The notes under the pieces were generated by a model that had not been told where the DNA came from, made no database searches, and worked only from the letters and a program-made list of their open reading frames with translations. A stretch of DNA of 64,000 bases from positions 36,894,501 through 36,958,500 of the forward strand of contig JAIVEN010000008.1 of the NCBI GenBank assembly GCA_026686845.1, read 5' to 3'. This document shows positions 34,801-46,716 of this stretch, one piece after another. The stretch is from Adenanthera pavonina. Lineage: Eukaryota > Streptophyta > Magnoliopsida > Fabales > Fabaceae. Numbering within the stretch: the stretch's first letter is position 1; each line of letters begins with the position of its first letter. A program made the position numbers and the translations under genes.

Positions 34801-37497
34801 TCATTTAATAAAAATGTTACATTTTTAATATCAAATTAATAGGAAATGTTATCATGAATTTTTATTTATAAAATTATTTTAAATTCATTTAGGGAACAAG
34901 AAAATTTTTTGGAAAGGGTAGGAACGAAAAGAGTAATTAGTCAGCATATTTGTAACCATAATTTAATCGTGAAACATGTCTTAATGAATCGAAATTTTTT
35001 TGTAAACTTTTCAATTACTAGAAAATGTTTTGTTCTTCCCCTTAACCTTTTTAACTTTCTACTTAACCTTTTGATCTTATAATTGAATCACTTATGAGTT
35101 TTGAGAACACCCTGCCTCTTTGCAAGAGCTCTGACCTTGAACTTTTTACTCAACTTTAAAAAGTTTTGTTCTTTTTTAACCCTTTTGTTTTAAACTTTTT
35201 ACTCAAATTTGTTGGTATTGTAATTGAGTCACTCTTTTCCGAGAAACGCTCTTGGAAAGCATGGGTCCAGAACGTTTACTGCTCTTTCTCTCATTCTCCT
35301 ATGCAATCCGTTGCATTTCACTCTAGAAAAATGGGGCTCTTCTTCTTCTTATGTTTTTTAAGTTTTTATAAAATTATGATTTATTTCAATATCAGAGGCG
35401 CATTACGAAAAAGAGCAACAGGGACATTGCTTTCCAAAGCACAAGAGTAAAGTTTAAATTTGGGAGCTGTCTCAAAGGCATTCAAGACAATCACAAAAAA
35501 AAAGTGGGAGAATTATGTTTGGAAATCAATATAATAAATTAATTATAAAATAGGACATGTTATTTCTCATTGTCTCAATTTTACTACTTAGTATTCTAAA
35601 TTTTAACAATTTCTTTTTAGTTGAAGTCTTTATAATTAATACATTCTAGGGCTCTATATGTAATTTCAAAAAAAAAAAAAAAAGAAAAGACAAACACATG
35701 AGAAGGAATAGGAGCAGGAGCAGGCCATGGAAAAGGCATCAAATAGAGTGTAAATGGATTGCGAGACAGCATTTCGGAATCTTTCAAAAAGCCAAAATAT
35801 AAATTTCAACGCGCCCAACAAACGACAAAAATATAGCACCCCACAGAAAAAGTGAAGGGAGAAAGACACTTAGAGACCTTTATATGAAGATATTCTCTTT
35901 CAAGGACCCAGATTAAAATTTCAGTACTCCTGTAAATTGAATTTCCAACTCGAATCAACTGAATTCAATACTTGTACTGTTTATTTGGCAATATTTTTAC
36001 ATAAAGATCCTTAAGTGTCTTTTTCCCAAAAGTGAACTTCTTTTTTTTTTTCTTTTTTTTTTAATTTTTCGAAAGAGAAACTTTAACAAACATTTCAAAA
36101 AATTTTCCCTATAAAAATGTGATGGATTCTTGCTCTTTCGCCTTTGTCCTTCAATAATGAAAAAAATGGAAATTGAAAAAAAATGAAAAAGGTTAGAAGG
36201 TGGATGTGGGGTTGTGAGAGCTCCACACGTTGTGTTAATGCTGCTGAATCCATCGTTTTAGGAGCCGTCCCCTCAATACTCATCAATACCAAAACAGAGC
36301 AAGGCATTGGCAGAAGCTGTGTCGTTTTGATACTCCCAGATACTGTGAGTTTGTTTTAGAGGGAGATGACGTGCACCATTTCCATTTCATACCAAATGTC
36401 ATTTCTTATACCTCTTCAATTTCCCGAATTTCCGAGGTCTTACTCTTCTTATACACTTCCATTAAAACTCTTTAATCTTCGCTGTTTTTTCTTTGGATTA
36501 TGATAGTTTGTTTTTAGAGCTGAAGCCGATGGAGCTGATCTTTAGAAAGTCGGTTAGAAAGTTTATTTGGGAGTGACCAATGAGAAATTGATATTCTGAG
36601 CAATAATTTTGTTTCTTGTTTGAATATTCTGGGAGTTAGCCATTTACGAAAAGCTTTTCTTGTGTGTGTTTTGGATAAAAGATTACTTCCTGGCTGTCAA
36701 TATTATTATTGGCCTACCTTTGTAATTTTTTATCATGAGTGACAAAGTACATATCAGAAAGCTCCAGGGCGGATGATAAAAGGAGAAAATTTTGTTTTTT
36801 GAGTTGTTAAATATGTCTGTTGAAACATCTTCCCCCTTTTCGCTTCAGCTTTGACAGTAGATTGTTAATTAGATTGAGGAGTACCAGTAACACCTCAATA
36901 AATCATATGATTTATCAAGCAAACTGTTTCTCACTTTAGCAGACCAATATAACATTGCACTTGCTCAAAATATTGCCTTTGGTTTTCTTTCTGTGAGGCA
37001 ATTCAGATGTTATGACTCATGATTACTGTAGGACATGTTGAATCAAGAGTTTATTTATTAATCAGTGATTCTTTCATACTCTAGTTCAAGTCTTTACAAG
37101 GTCCTCATATGGTCTTCTCCATGCAATTCTTCATCCTGTCATGTCTTTCATGTGACAAGAAGACAATGGTTTCCTTATCCCACAATATCTTATAACGACC
37201 ATGGTTTCAGACAAATATGCGCATGTGCTTTTACTATAAGTGACTACCTAAACGTGTTTGTGCCCATATAATGTTTTTGTGCTTATTTCTGGTTTGGCAT
37301 CTTCAGAGTAGTGCAGACTCAATTTCATTTAATTAGTTCAGGCTTTTCAACTTTCATCTGCTAATAGGAACTACAATGGTCATGTGCTAGGTATACTATT
37401 CATGGTCATGGTTGCTGATGATTGAGAGATATGTAGCCAAATCCAGGTTTTCTATCTCAATTTGTGCTGAAGCTATAGTGAAATGTTATTTTAACAG
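31880..37497. other. Long AT-rich intergenic region up to the NF-YA 5' region
   Basis: No coding region is recognised. A lone Stowaway-like end lies at 33984-34010. 33895-33960 has a GGTTCAAATCC B-box-like string but no convincing A-box. 35000-35260 holds a loose direct repeat (TTTTGTTCTT ... GTAATTGAGTCACT). 36100-37497 probably includes the NF-YA promoter, 5' UTR exon(s) and first intron, which I could not delimit. Confidence 0.4.
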
Positions 37498-37522
37498 GTA
37501 AGGGTTGAGTCAGTGGAATACA

Positions 37523-40366
37523 ATGAAGTGCTCATGGAAAGCTGTATCTGACTTCGATGGACAACAATCACCCGTGTCCAAAACTTTGAGCTTAAAAATG
37601 GGAGTTCTCCCACAGCAATGTCTTAATAATAAGCTGTTTAGTTTTCAATTTCAAGACCAGGATTCATCTTCAACCCAACCAGCTAATAAATCCTATCATA
37701 AAGGTGTTTCAGCAAACTCAGGTATTACTATTTGGAATGAGATTCTGTCAGTATCTGTAGATCTGAACTTTTGTGCTTACCAGCTGGTTTTGCTACTATT
37801 GCTGTATATAATTTCTACAGTGAAGCAGAGGAAGAACTATGTATACCAAAAGAAAAGACATTAAGTAATGCAAATACACAATACCATTCTAGTTTCTGCA
37901 CATTATCTTCTAACTGAGTATCAGTCTATAGTATATCTTGCTTTTCTTTAAAAAGATGGTCTGAGATAGCTCAGCATGTATCAGACAAATCTTTTCAATT
38001 GCATTGGTTTGTTACTTTACAATTCATATTAACTGGTGTTTTCCCTGCTTTGGATACTAGGCCAATTTTCTATGCAGTATAGCAATTCTACTGCTTATTT
38101 GAGCAGAACTGAGGGAAAGTCCTTTGGAGGTCTCATCAGGTCATCCGTGGGGAGACAGGATTTTTCCTTTCCTTCTCCACATCTGGATCATAACGAATCA
38201 CTTGTAAGTGCCCGTTTGGTTTGTCTTTTTGTAAAAGTACTTTTAAAATAACCACAGTTTACAAAAATGAAGTTTGGATAAAAGTAGAGGAGTTTACTGA
38301 AAACTTGTTTGGATAAAAAAGAGAAAATGATGGTTAGAAACCATGATTTGGTTTGCAAAAATACAAACCTAACAGGCCCAAGTAGATACATGCTTGTGTT
38401 TGTTTTCCGAGGATGTAAGGTAGATGAATATTTGTTCCTTGTAATTTGCATTTCAGGTTCATATTTGTATCCCATAACTGCAACTCATGCTTTGGTCTAA
38501 GAATTAGCTTTAAAATTAAATTAAAGAAAATGAAAATAAAGTTTCACTTCTCTTCCCTTCCTCACCATTCTCTTCAATCCAAAGACATCATAAGGGCATC
38601 TTTGGTATGGTGAAAAAGGAAATGAATGGGATAGAAAGTTTAAAGGAAAAAAAAAGTGGGTAGGTAGGATGCAAAATGACATTGTGCCCCTACTTCTAAA
38701 AAATATTAAAAAAAGACAGATACTGTTGAGTAATGATAACAATGCAATAACAGACATTACACAACAAATTTTTTTTTTTCTCTTCCCGTCTCCTTTTCAC
38801 TTTCAAGGGCATCGATCCTGCCCTTAGTTGAACTTAGAGTCAGAGTGAAAGCTTCTATTGGAAAAAAGCATGCTAGTATATATAATTTAATTCTATGATG
38901 GAATAAATTCTGAGCAAAGCCTCTGCACAGAAGACTTCCCAACGAATCTTTTCAGGAGTAAGTTTTGTAACGGTTGAATCTACTGTTTGTTTAGCCTTGT
39001 GCTGCTTTAAGTGGAACAATCAACTGTCCATATTTTTTAAGCTTGTCATCCATGCATTGTAAAATTTTTAGACTTATTGTACTGCATACATGTTCTTGTC
39101 CAACCTTAAAGATTCTCAATCTTTATAAAGTAAGGTCTATAAAGTATCTTTCCATTTAATAACATGTGTTTTGGTTTTTCCTTTGCATTTCCTTTGTTCT
39201 TATTCTTCAATTGCTTTACCTAATTAGTAAAATAATTCATCTTGGTGGGCATGTTGTTTCCTTTCTTTGACTCGATTTTCTTTGTAATAAACTTTTAATA
39301 TTATGAGACGCACTAATCTTACAAGAAAGCATGGTTATACTAGTTGACTTTAACCTCCCATTTGGTACACTTAATGAAATAGAACAGAAATGAAATGAAA
39401 AAAAAAAAGAAGTGGTTTTGATGATGGAAACCATCGTGGCCATACTTCAAAAAAATATTAAGAAAAACCATTGAGGGAATCCTTCTCCTGCCATGATACC
39501 AAATGAATAGTACATGAAGAAAGTAAGTGGACTATCCATCTGTAATCCAGTTGTTCCTTTCAGGCTATTTCTCTTCAGATTCTCGTTAGCTGTGTTCAGT
39601 CTTTAAAGTGACTAATGAACTGGAAAATTCTATAAGGCTATGAAACATTTAGTGAGTTAAAGGCATAAAAGCAGAATAGCACCAGAATGAGTGTCCTTCG
39701 TCACCAATGAATTCTGAAATATTTGCCATTTAAATCTCACCAGATTCATCATGCTCAACTAATGGCAATGGCTCCTCTTCGAATTCCACTTCCGCTCGAC
39801 TTCACAGAGGAACCCATATTTGTTAATGCAAAACAGTATCATGCTATTCTGAGGCGAAGGCAATATCGATCGAGGCTCGAAGCACAAAACAAGCTCTTCA
39901 AAACTCGGAAAGTAAGTGCATTTTCATTTCCCTTCCTTTTTCTTCAACATCACTCTTCCTTGAGCACACTAATATTATAATTCTGCAGCCATATCTTCAC
40001 GAGTCTCGACATCTACATGCATTAAAAAGAGCAAGAGGTTCTGGTGGACGCTTCCTCAACACCAAAAAGCTCCAAGAATCGTCAAGGCTCCCTTCAGCAA
40101 GCCAATGCCTGCGGTTGAATCGTCAGGGTGTTACTACACTGGAATCCGAATTTCTTCAGGTAGAAAATTGCAGAGAGGGTGCTTCCACGGCCACCTGTTC
40201 TGATATCACGAGTGCATCTAACAGAGACGACGTCTTCCAGCAGCAGCATGAGTCGGATTTCAGGTTCTGTGGAGAATACCCTTCTCAAATTGGAAGCAAT
40301 GTGCAAGATTACTCAGTTGATATATGTGGTGATGAGAATCAACACCGTCTATCTGTCTTCATGTGA
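37523..40366 (+). CDS. NF-YA3: NF-YA subunit of the CCAAT-binding NF-Y complex (NF-YA3/8 type)
   Basis: Sequence-specific subunit that joins the NF-YB/NF-YC dimer and reads CCAAT in the nucleus. Modelled coding exons: 37523-37721, 38061-38203, 39744-39911, 39989-40366; phases agree, 295 residues. The N-terminal half has the typical QDQDSSSTQ stretch. The conserved core covers about 136-196: subunit-interaction helix (EEPIFVNAKQYHAILRRRQ), linker, and DNA-binding part (PYLHESRHLHALKRARGSGG then RFLNTK). Within the helix the usual RAK/RAKLEA reads RSRLEA. The C-terminus (SDITS, DVFQQ, LSVFM) resembles Arabidopsis NF-YA3. Relatives usually have more residues between exons 2 and 3, so a small exon may be missed or lost. 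A miR169 site lies in the 3' UTR. The subclass symbol is tentative. Confidence 0.9.
38208..38378 (+). mobile_element. Tourist-like MITE, copy 3, at an NF-YA splice donor
   Basis: Starts GTGCCCGTTTGGTTTG and ends CAAACCTAACAGGCC. Flanks are TAA (38205-38207) and CAA (38379-38381, a decayed TAA). It lies one TAA after exon 2 ends at 38203. The donor GTAAGT (38204-38209) is four host bases plus the first two MITE bases. Confidence 0.85.
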
Positions 40367-40432
40367 CAGAGTTGAAATGTCATAGCAGTTATTCTTCGGC
40401 TTTCAGATGGGAAAGATCACAGCTTGGATCCC

Positions 40433-40453
40433 TTGGGAAGTCATCCTTGGCTC
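40433..40453 (+). promoter_or_regulatory. miR169 target site in NF-YA 3' UTR
   Basis: The core AAGTCATCCTTGGCT is fully complementary to the conserved part of miR169; mismatches fall only near the ends of the 21-base site. It lies about 70 bases after the NF-YA stop. In plants miR169 cleaves NF-YA mRNAs at 3' UTR sites like this, so post-transcriptional control by miR169 (drought, nutrients, development) is strongly suggested. Confidence 0.9.
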
Positions 40454-40793
40454 ATATATGTCATGTATTTTTATTGCTAATGTATTCCAGGATAGATTTT
40501 TAGGTATAAGCCCAATCTACCAAAGTTAAGTTGGTTGCATATGTATTATAAATAAACATACAAACGAGTCAGAAGTTGATCCTAATAAAAAACGGCATAT
40601 GTTTGTATAGGTGTGTGTTTTAGGAAAAATTGTATGAAAGCTACTATGCGCGAGGAGCCTAATGTCAGATCATGAGATCGGCTTTTACTAGTTGATTTGA
40701 ATCCCCTGTAATATTTGGGCAGTGTATGAGCAGGTTAAAAAGTTTTATGAGTTCATCTGAAGATATGACTAACGTGTGATTTTTTATTTTTTA

Positions 40794-41159
40794 GAGAGTG
40801 TTTGAAGTGACTTATGTATAAGTAATTATGAGGATAACTACTTATTTATAATAGATTATGAGAATAAGTAATTATATCAAAAGGGATTTGTGTTTGGATA
40901 TTTTTACCACATAATTGATTTTGAGAAAAAAAATACCTTTAGATATTGAGGATTTAAGTGATTATTGGGTAGATAATAAGAAGAGAAACTGAAATAAGTG
41001 ATTATGGGAGGATAAATGATTATTATAAGTAGAAAAAATTAGTTTCTTTTATAAGAACTAATTTAAGGTATAAGTACTTATTGAAAAGTTGTTTATGTTT
41101 GGTAACTCTAACATATAATAGATCACATAATTATTTAAATTGTGTATCCAAACTGGTAC
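40794..41159. mobile_element. Tourist-like MITE of a second family (366 bp)
   Basis: Starts GAGAGTGTTTGAAG; its other end read outwards is GTACCAGTTTGGAT, with TAAGTAATTATG / TAAATAATTATG further in. It is flanked by TTA at 40791-40793 and 41160-41162. The inside is AT-rich with repeated AAGTGATTATG-like motifs. It lies just beyond the NF-YA 3' UTR. Confidence 0.65.
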
Positions 41160-41580
41160 TTAACTATAAGTAGGTGTTGTGGCACATATTTTTGTGTTAA
41201 ACTGCATTGTTAAAGGAATTTGTGGAGCTCAGTCACTAAAAAATGTGCCCTCAACACACTATATATATATATATATATCATCAAGTCTTTGTAAAGAATT
41301 AATGAAATTTAGTCCATTTAATTATTCTATGGTAACTTATTTTATTTGATATTCTTGTTAAGAGGAAAGAGTTAAACAAAACTCATAAAAAGTATTTCAT
41401 AAGAAAAAAGACACATAAAAAATATAATTATCTAGATTAGAATATAGAAATTAAATCATCATATATTAGTTTTTTTTAAATACTGCTGTCATTAATTTTA
41501 GTACTTAAAACTTATTAATTTAATCAGGCACATATTCTTTAGCATTTATTTAGATTTTGAGGTAAGAGGGATTATTCATG

Positions 41581-41619
<39 letters not shown>

Positions 41620-42124
41620 TAAAATCCATTATAAATACGATACTTAGTACTTCTCCTCATCTCAGCCTGCGGGTCCTAATAATAATTAATAATAATAATA
41701 ATTTGCTTTTGAAGCAATCTAAAATTAGAAAGTTATTTTTATTATTGAATTTTTAATTAAAATATAATAGTAATATATATTTTTTTAAAATATTATTTGT
41801 GCTTGTATATTATATTAAACCATACATTTGCATTTATCCTTTTTAAATTTAAACTTAAACTGGAAACCTAATATGAAAGCCCAAGTCAATACCATATAGA
41901 AATACCCTCCTCCTAATTCTACACCATCACTCCTCACCATACAGCGTTCTCCCCAGTTTCTGAATTTCTCAGGGCCAGAGCCACCACCTTCTGACCTGAA
42001 ATTCCGTTCAATCTCCTCTCGCTAAACTACCTCGCTTTCGGTATATCCTATTTTGTGCGCTGAGACAGTCATTGTTTCTGATTTTGCTTCTTGATAGACT
42101 CAGATAGAGAGGGAAGAGGAGGTA
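41160..42124. other. NF-YA to Alfin-like spacer with ATA microsatellite
   Basis: An (ATA)n microsatellite of about 40 bases lies at 41578-41619, with a smaller one at 41679-41700. From 41880 the sequence becomes C/T-rich and is probably the promoter and 5' UTR of the Alfin-like gene. Confidence 0.55.
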
Positions 42125-45100
42125 ATGGACGGGCGAACACAGTATAATCCTCGCACTGTTGAAGAAGTTTTTAGGGATTTCAAGGGTCGAAGAACTGGGC
42201 TGATTAAAGCCCTTACTACGGGTACATGCTTCACGCACTTCTTCTTTTCCGAGTCATTCCTATAATCTTTCAGTTTTGTCCGCGGGAATACCTGGAAAAT
42301 GAACGGGAAGGGGGAAGTTTTGAATTCTGTGTTTGCAGCTTTTTCGGTTTAAATCTTTGCGCTTTTGTTGCGAACTAGTAGGGTTTATTTATTTATTTAT
42401 TTGGTTTTAATTTCCTAATGGGTAAATTGGAGTGTGTGTGTGTGTGTGTGTCTTTGAGGGGAGAATGGAAAATGATTTGTTGAATTCGGCGTTTGTTGTT
42501 GAGAAGATTGCCCTATGTCTTCAATTGTTAATTGTCCGTGTTTTCCTGGGGTGATGAGAAACAGAAATTCCTTTACCCCCTAATGTTTGAATGTTTATAT
42601 GGAGCCTTAGCATGGTCTAGAGTTAGTTTTCTGGTGCCAGGTCTGCAATTACTTTTATTTCTGATAAGAATGGGACTTGCTTTAATTGTTTACTGATGGT
42701 AGCTTTTTGCTATTGTGTAAGACGCTGCAGGAGGACCTTTTTCGTGGTTTACTTTCACCTTCTAGTACTTCAAGATAGATTTATCTTTCGAATTGTAGTC
42801 ATAAAATTGTTATGTGATAGCTGATGGCATTGTGTTTTTAGTAGTCCTTTTCAATCCATTGAATTTAACATATAATGCATCGCAAAGCAATACGTTCCCT
42901 CTTGTTAGATGGGCAGATGTAGCATTGGATATAACTAATGAGGCTCAATTTGGAACAGGAATTATCTAAATGGGTGTTGATTGCAATTATTGGTTGATTA
43001 GAAAACTGGGTTCATGCTGTGAGGAAGTTGCTGAATATTGCTTGTGGAAAGTTTTGAATTCTGTGTTTAATGCTGTTTTCTGCTCAAATTTCTACATTCA
43101 TTGCGAAATAGTGGGACTTCGTTTACTTTTTTGTGTTCTTAATTTCTGAAAGGGTAAATTGGGGCATGGGCAATGAAGTCCTCTGGAGACGTGAGAATGG
43201 AAAGGGATCTGTTGAATTTGGTATTTGTTATGGAGAAGATTGATTCATGCTAATCATGAGCATAAGAGAAATGGAAAATCCCACGACCACCACACCCCCC
43301 CCAAAAAAAAATAAAAAAATAAAAAAAAAGAATTTTTAGTTTGTTTATATTGTGCCTTTACCATGGTTCCAAGATGGATGAATTTTGTTTTGCTTTCTGA
43401 TTAATGGTCTGCTATCATTTTAATTTCAAATAAAAGTTGGAGTTATCAAACTATTTATGAATGTTACTTTTGTTTCGATATAAGATTTGTAGGAGGGGGA
43501 CATTTTTTCATATTTTATTGGGATTTTACCTTGTAGAACCTCTTGATAGGTTTTACTGTCAAATTGTATGCATAAAACGGTGACATGGATGGAACTGATA
43601 CTGACAATTCCTGGTGGAATCATGCCTTTCTGTAGTTGTTTCCATAGCCATTTGTTAGTATACTGTACAGTAAGCCATACACTCTCTTGTAAGATGAACA
43701 GATGTAACATTGGGTATAACCCGCAAAAGAATTCATTTGGAAAGGGAACTATCTTAGTTGACATGGATTACAATTTTCTTTTATTAGAATATTGGGGTTC
43801 CGTTGTAAGTTGCAGAATATTTGCTTTTCTCGCACTTGTAAGTCTTTTTGTCATTTTTCTTTGAGTGTGGTTAGCTCAGGTTTCTTTTGCACTCAATGCA
43901 GAGGTTGTTGGAGATGTTGGGAAAGGACTTGATTCAGAAATATTGATTTCTCTTCCTTTGCATTTTTTTTCTCTAAAAAATATTCTCAGTACTAGATTAT
44001 GAATTTTCGTTGTGATGGTTCTTGGGTGAAATAGGATAAGGAACAAGGCAATAAGTTATATGAGTCCTGAGTTTAGATGTTTCAATATCTAGAGACCTTA
44101 TTGATGCTGTAGAGGAGTCATTGATGACAGATGTTGGTCTTCTTCTGTTCTGTGCTGACTGTGGGCAAACCAAACAGTATTATCTTGTCTATTTTTGTTT
44201 TTTTCAGATATAATTCTTTGATTCTTATTGTCACTGAATTTTATTTTATTTATATGAGTTGCAAAAACTTTCTTGCTGACTATTTCTTTAATTTGGTCAT
44301 GCTCTTGCAGATGTTGAAGATTTTTACAACCAATGTGATCCTGGTTAGTGAGAATGTCCTTAGTTGCCCTTGCATTTATTCCTTTCCTGCAAATTTCTTC
44401 ACTTAGTTACTGATGTAATGATATTGTTTGCTGTGGTAGAGTCATTGTGTGCAAATATTTTTGCATTTTCAATTAGTAAGTTTTTTAAGTTGCTAGATGG
44501 TGTAATACTCTCTAATGCTCTCTTTTAGAATTTAAGGAATTTCTTCCGTTGATTCATGATATCATTTGAATCCTTTTTTGGACTCTTTCCAATTTAAATT
44601 CTTTCCCTTTAAGTGCAGTTAGTGAATAGTGTATTTTATTGCCCTTCCTTTCTTATTGTATTATATGTAGTGATAAATTAGTTATGCACTGTATTGTATG
44701 ATGAATAAAGGTCAGCTTTGCTCATACTTCCTTTATTTGTAGCTTTTCTGTTCTTTCTGTATTATTTTGGTTATGATTATATTATTCTTTCAGAGAAGGA
44801 GAATTTGTGCTTGTATGGATTTCCAAGTGAGCAATGGGAAGTGAATCTACCTGCTGAAGAAGTTCCTCCAGAGCTTCCTGAGCCTGTTCTAGGCATTAAT
44901 TTTGCCAGGGATGGCATGCAAGAAAAGGACTGGTTATCTTTAGTTGCTGTCCATAGTGATACATGGTTGCTTTCTGTTGCTTTTTATTTTGGAGCCAGAT
45001 TTGGGTTTGATAGAGCTGACAGGTATTTCATATTTTCTGGTAATAAATTTCATCTTATGTTAACTTGTATTGAGTTGGCTATTGTAGCTTAAAATCAAGG

Positions 45101-46716
45101 AAGTACTTTGGGTTCTTAGATCCTGGTTGCCTGATTTATGGTGTCATTTTATTTATGCTCAATGAGAGTTTTTCCCCCCACTGCCCTTGATTAGAAAGAG
45201 TTTTCTTCCAAGTTAGTGCATTTGTCCCCACATAATAGCTGGCTTTTCTATGTCAGTTGATTTGTATGCTTACAAACCTGTGGTGATTGTTTGCCCCTGT
45301 AGTTTTTGTTGAAGTGTTTGCACCTGGAGGGCAAACATGTTAATACTTGATAGTTAGAAGTATGCTTAACATTTTCATATATAGTGATTCGTGTGAAGAG
45401 GAGCAGTGAGGATGATTTGGACTTTCTTATTGGTTATGACATGTATTAATTCTCCTATTCAATTAGTCTCTTGATCCACCAACCATGGTTTAATGCACTT
45501 TTGGACGCCATATAATTTTTGCTGTTTAAAAAGCTTGGTATGATCTGAGTTTTTTTATTTATCTATCAACATATGATTTGTCATGCAGGAAACGACTCTT
45601 CAATATGATCAATGAACTGCCAACAATTTTTGAAGTTGTTACTGGTACAGCAAAGAAAGAAGTGAAGGAGAAATCTTCTGTTACAAATCACAGTGGCAGC
45701 AAATCTATGTCCGGCTCTAAAGTGGTAAATAATGTTATTTTTATACTTGCATATCAGTTGTAAATATTTTTGTTCATTAATATTTTAATGCTTATGTCCT
45801 TGTGTTGTGAAGAAACTCAGGTTGGTTTTGGGTGCTGGCTGTTTTTAGGTGGAGGCCTTTTTTAAAAATTATGCCCCAAGGTCAATGAGTTAATTTTTGT
45901 GTCTGGGGTGTTCAGTCTAGAAATACAGATGTTTAGTTTTGAGGAAATGTTATGAAATTTGTGATACAACATATGATGTATGTATCAAAACTATATATGG
46001 CTTAGGTAGGGATTTGGTATCACATGAGTATAACCCTTAAAAAAAACAGGTTAGGGTTAGTGGTTATTTGAGCGCTTGTCAGGAAGCTAGTTTATTATAA
46101 GACCTTGCATATATCTTTCTTTTTTTTCTTTTTCTTTTTTTAAATAAAATTCTTTTTGAAGACTAAATTGCAACTTGAAGTGCTAATATTATTTTCAAAA
46201 AGTTGGATAAATAAGAGCTGTGACTAAACTTCACCCTAAGCCATGGCCCATGACAAGGGCCATATGCTTATCATTCTGTTTTAGTTTTAACTTGCTTACA
46301 CGTTCACAAGAAAAATGGATGGAAATATTGGTTGCACAGAATGATTATTGCTATTCTTTGTGCTTGTGAGCTTGATGTTAAATTTTATACTTTGTACACT
46401 TCTGAGCTAGTTTGTTTTCTTATGTAATTATTGGCTGGTGGAGCAGAGAGCTTCAGAAAGTCATGGTAGACAATTGAAGGCATTGCAACCAAAAGATGAG
46501 GATGAAGGAGCGGATGAACAAGATGAAGAAGATGAACATGGGGATACATTGTGTGGGGCATGTGGTGAGAATTACGGTACTGATGAGTTCTGGATATGCT
46601 GTGACATCTGCGAGAAGTGGTTCCATGGCAAATGTGTGAAGATTACCCCTGCTAGGGCAGAGCATATCAAGCAATACAAATGCCCATCATGCAGTAACAA
46701 GAGAGCTCGGCCCTGA
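42125..46716 (+). CDS. Alfin-like PHD-finger protein
   Basis: Nuclear chromatin reader; Alfin-like PHD fingers bind H3K4me2/3. Exons: 42125-42221, 44311-44343, 44794-45022, 45589-45724, 46447-46716. Phases agree, 254 residues (the family is about 250). The N-terminal Alfin domain covers about 1-140 (TVEEVFRDFKGRRTGLIKAL, NLCLYGFPSEQWEVNLPAEE, FGARFGFDRADRKRLF). An acidic linker follows (KDEDEGADEQDEEDEHGD). The C-terminal PHD finger, about 199-250, has C201, C204, C216/217, C219, H225, C228, C244 and C247; Trp215 and Trp223 suit the methyl-lysine cage, and the protein ends SCSNKRARP. Intron 1 is 2.1 kb and internally duplicated. No damage is seen. Which of the seven Arabidopsis AL genes it matches is not certain; AL4 fits by neighbourhood. 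Confidence 0.94.
42310..43830 (+). repeat. Diverged tandem duplication inside Alfin-like intron 1
   Basis: Copy 1 is about 42310-43045 and copy 2 about 43046-43830. Shared landmarks in the same order: TTTTGAATTCTGTGTTT (42319 and 43053), GGGTAAATTGG, GAGAATGGAAA, GAGAAGATTG, and CTCTTGTWAGATG followed by CAGATGTARCATTGG (42914 and 43699). The offset grows from 734 to 785 bp through indels. Both copies are intronic and non-coding. Confidence 0.75.

Noticed and set aside
38458..38500. Extra NF-YA exon after a TTTCAG acceptor
   Set aside because: Wrong phase for exon 2 and soon reaches a stop; no donor that keeps the frame to the conserved exon.
39352..39512. Inverted ends CCATTTGGTA ... TACCAAATG
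   Set aside because: Short and imperfect, with no target duplication found; could be chance or a decayed MITE.
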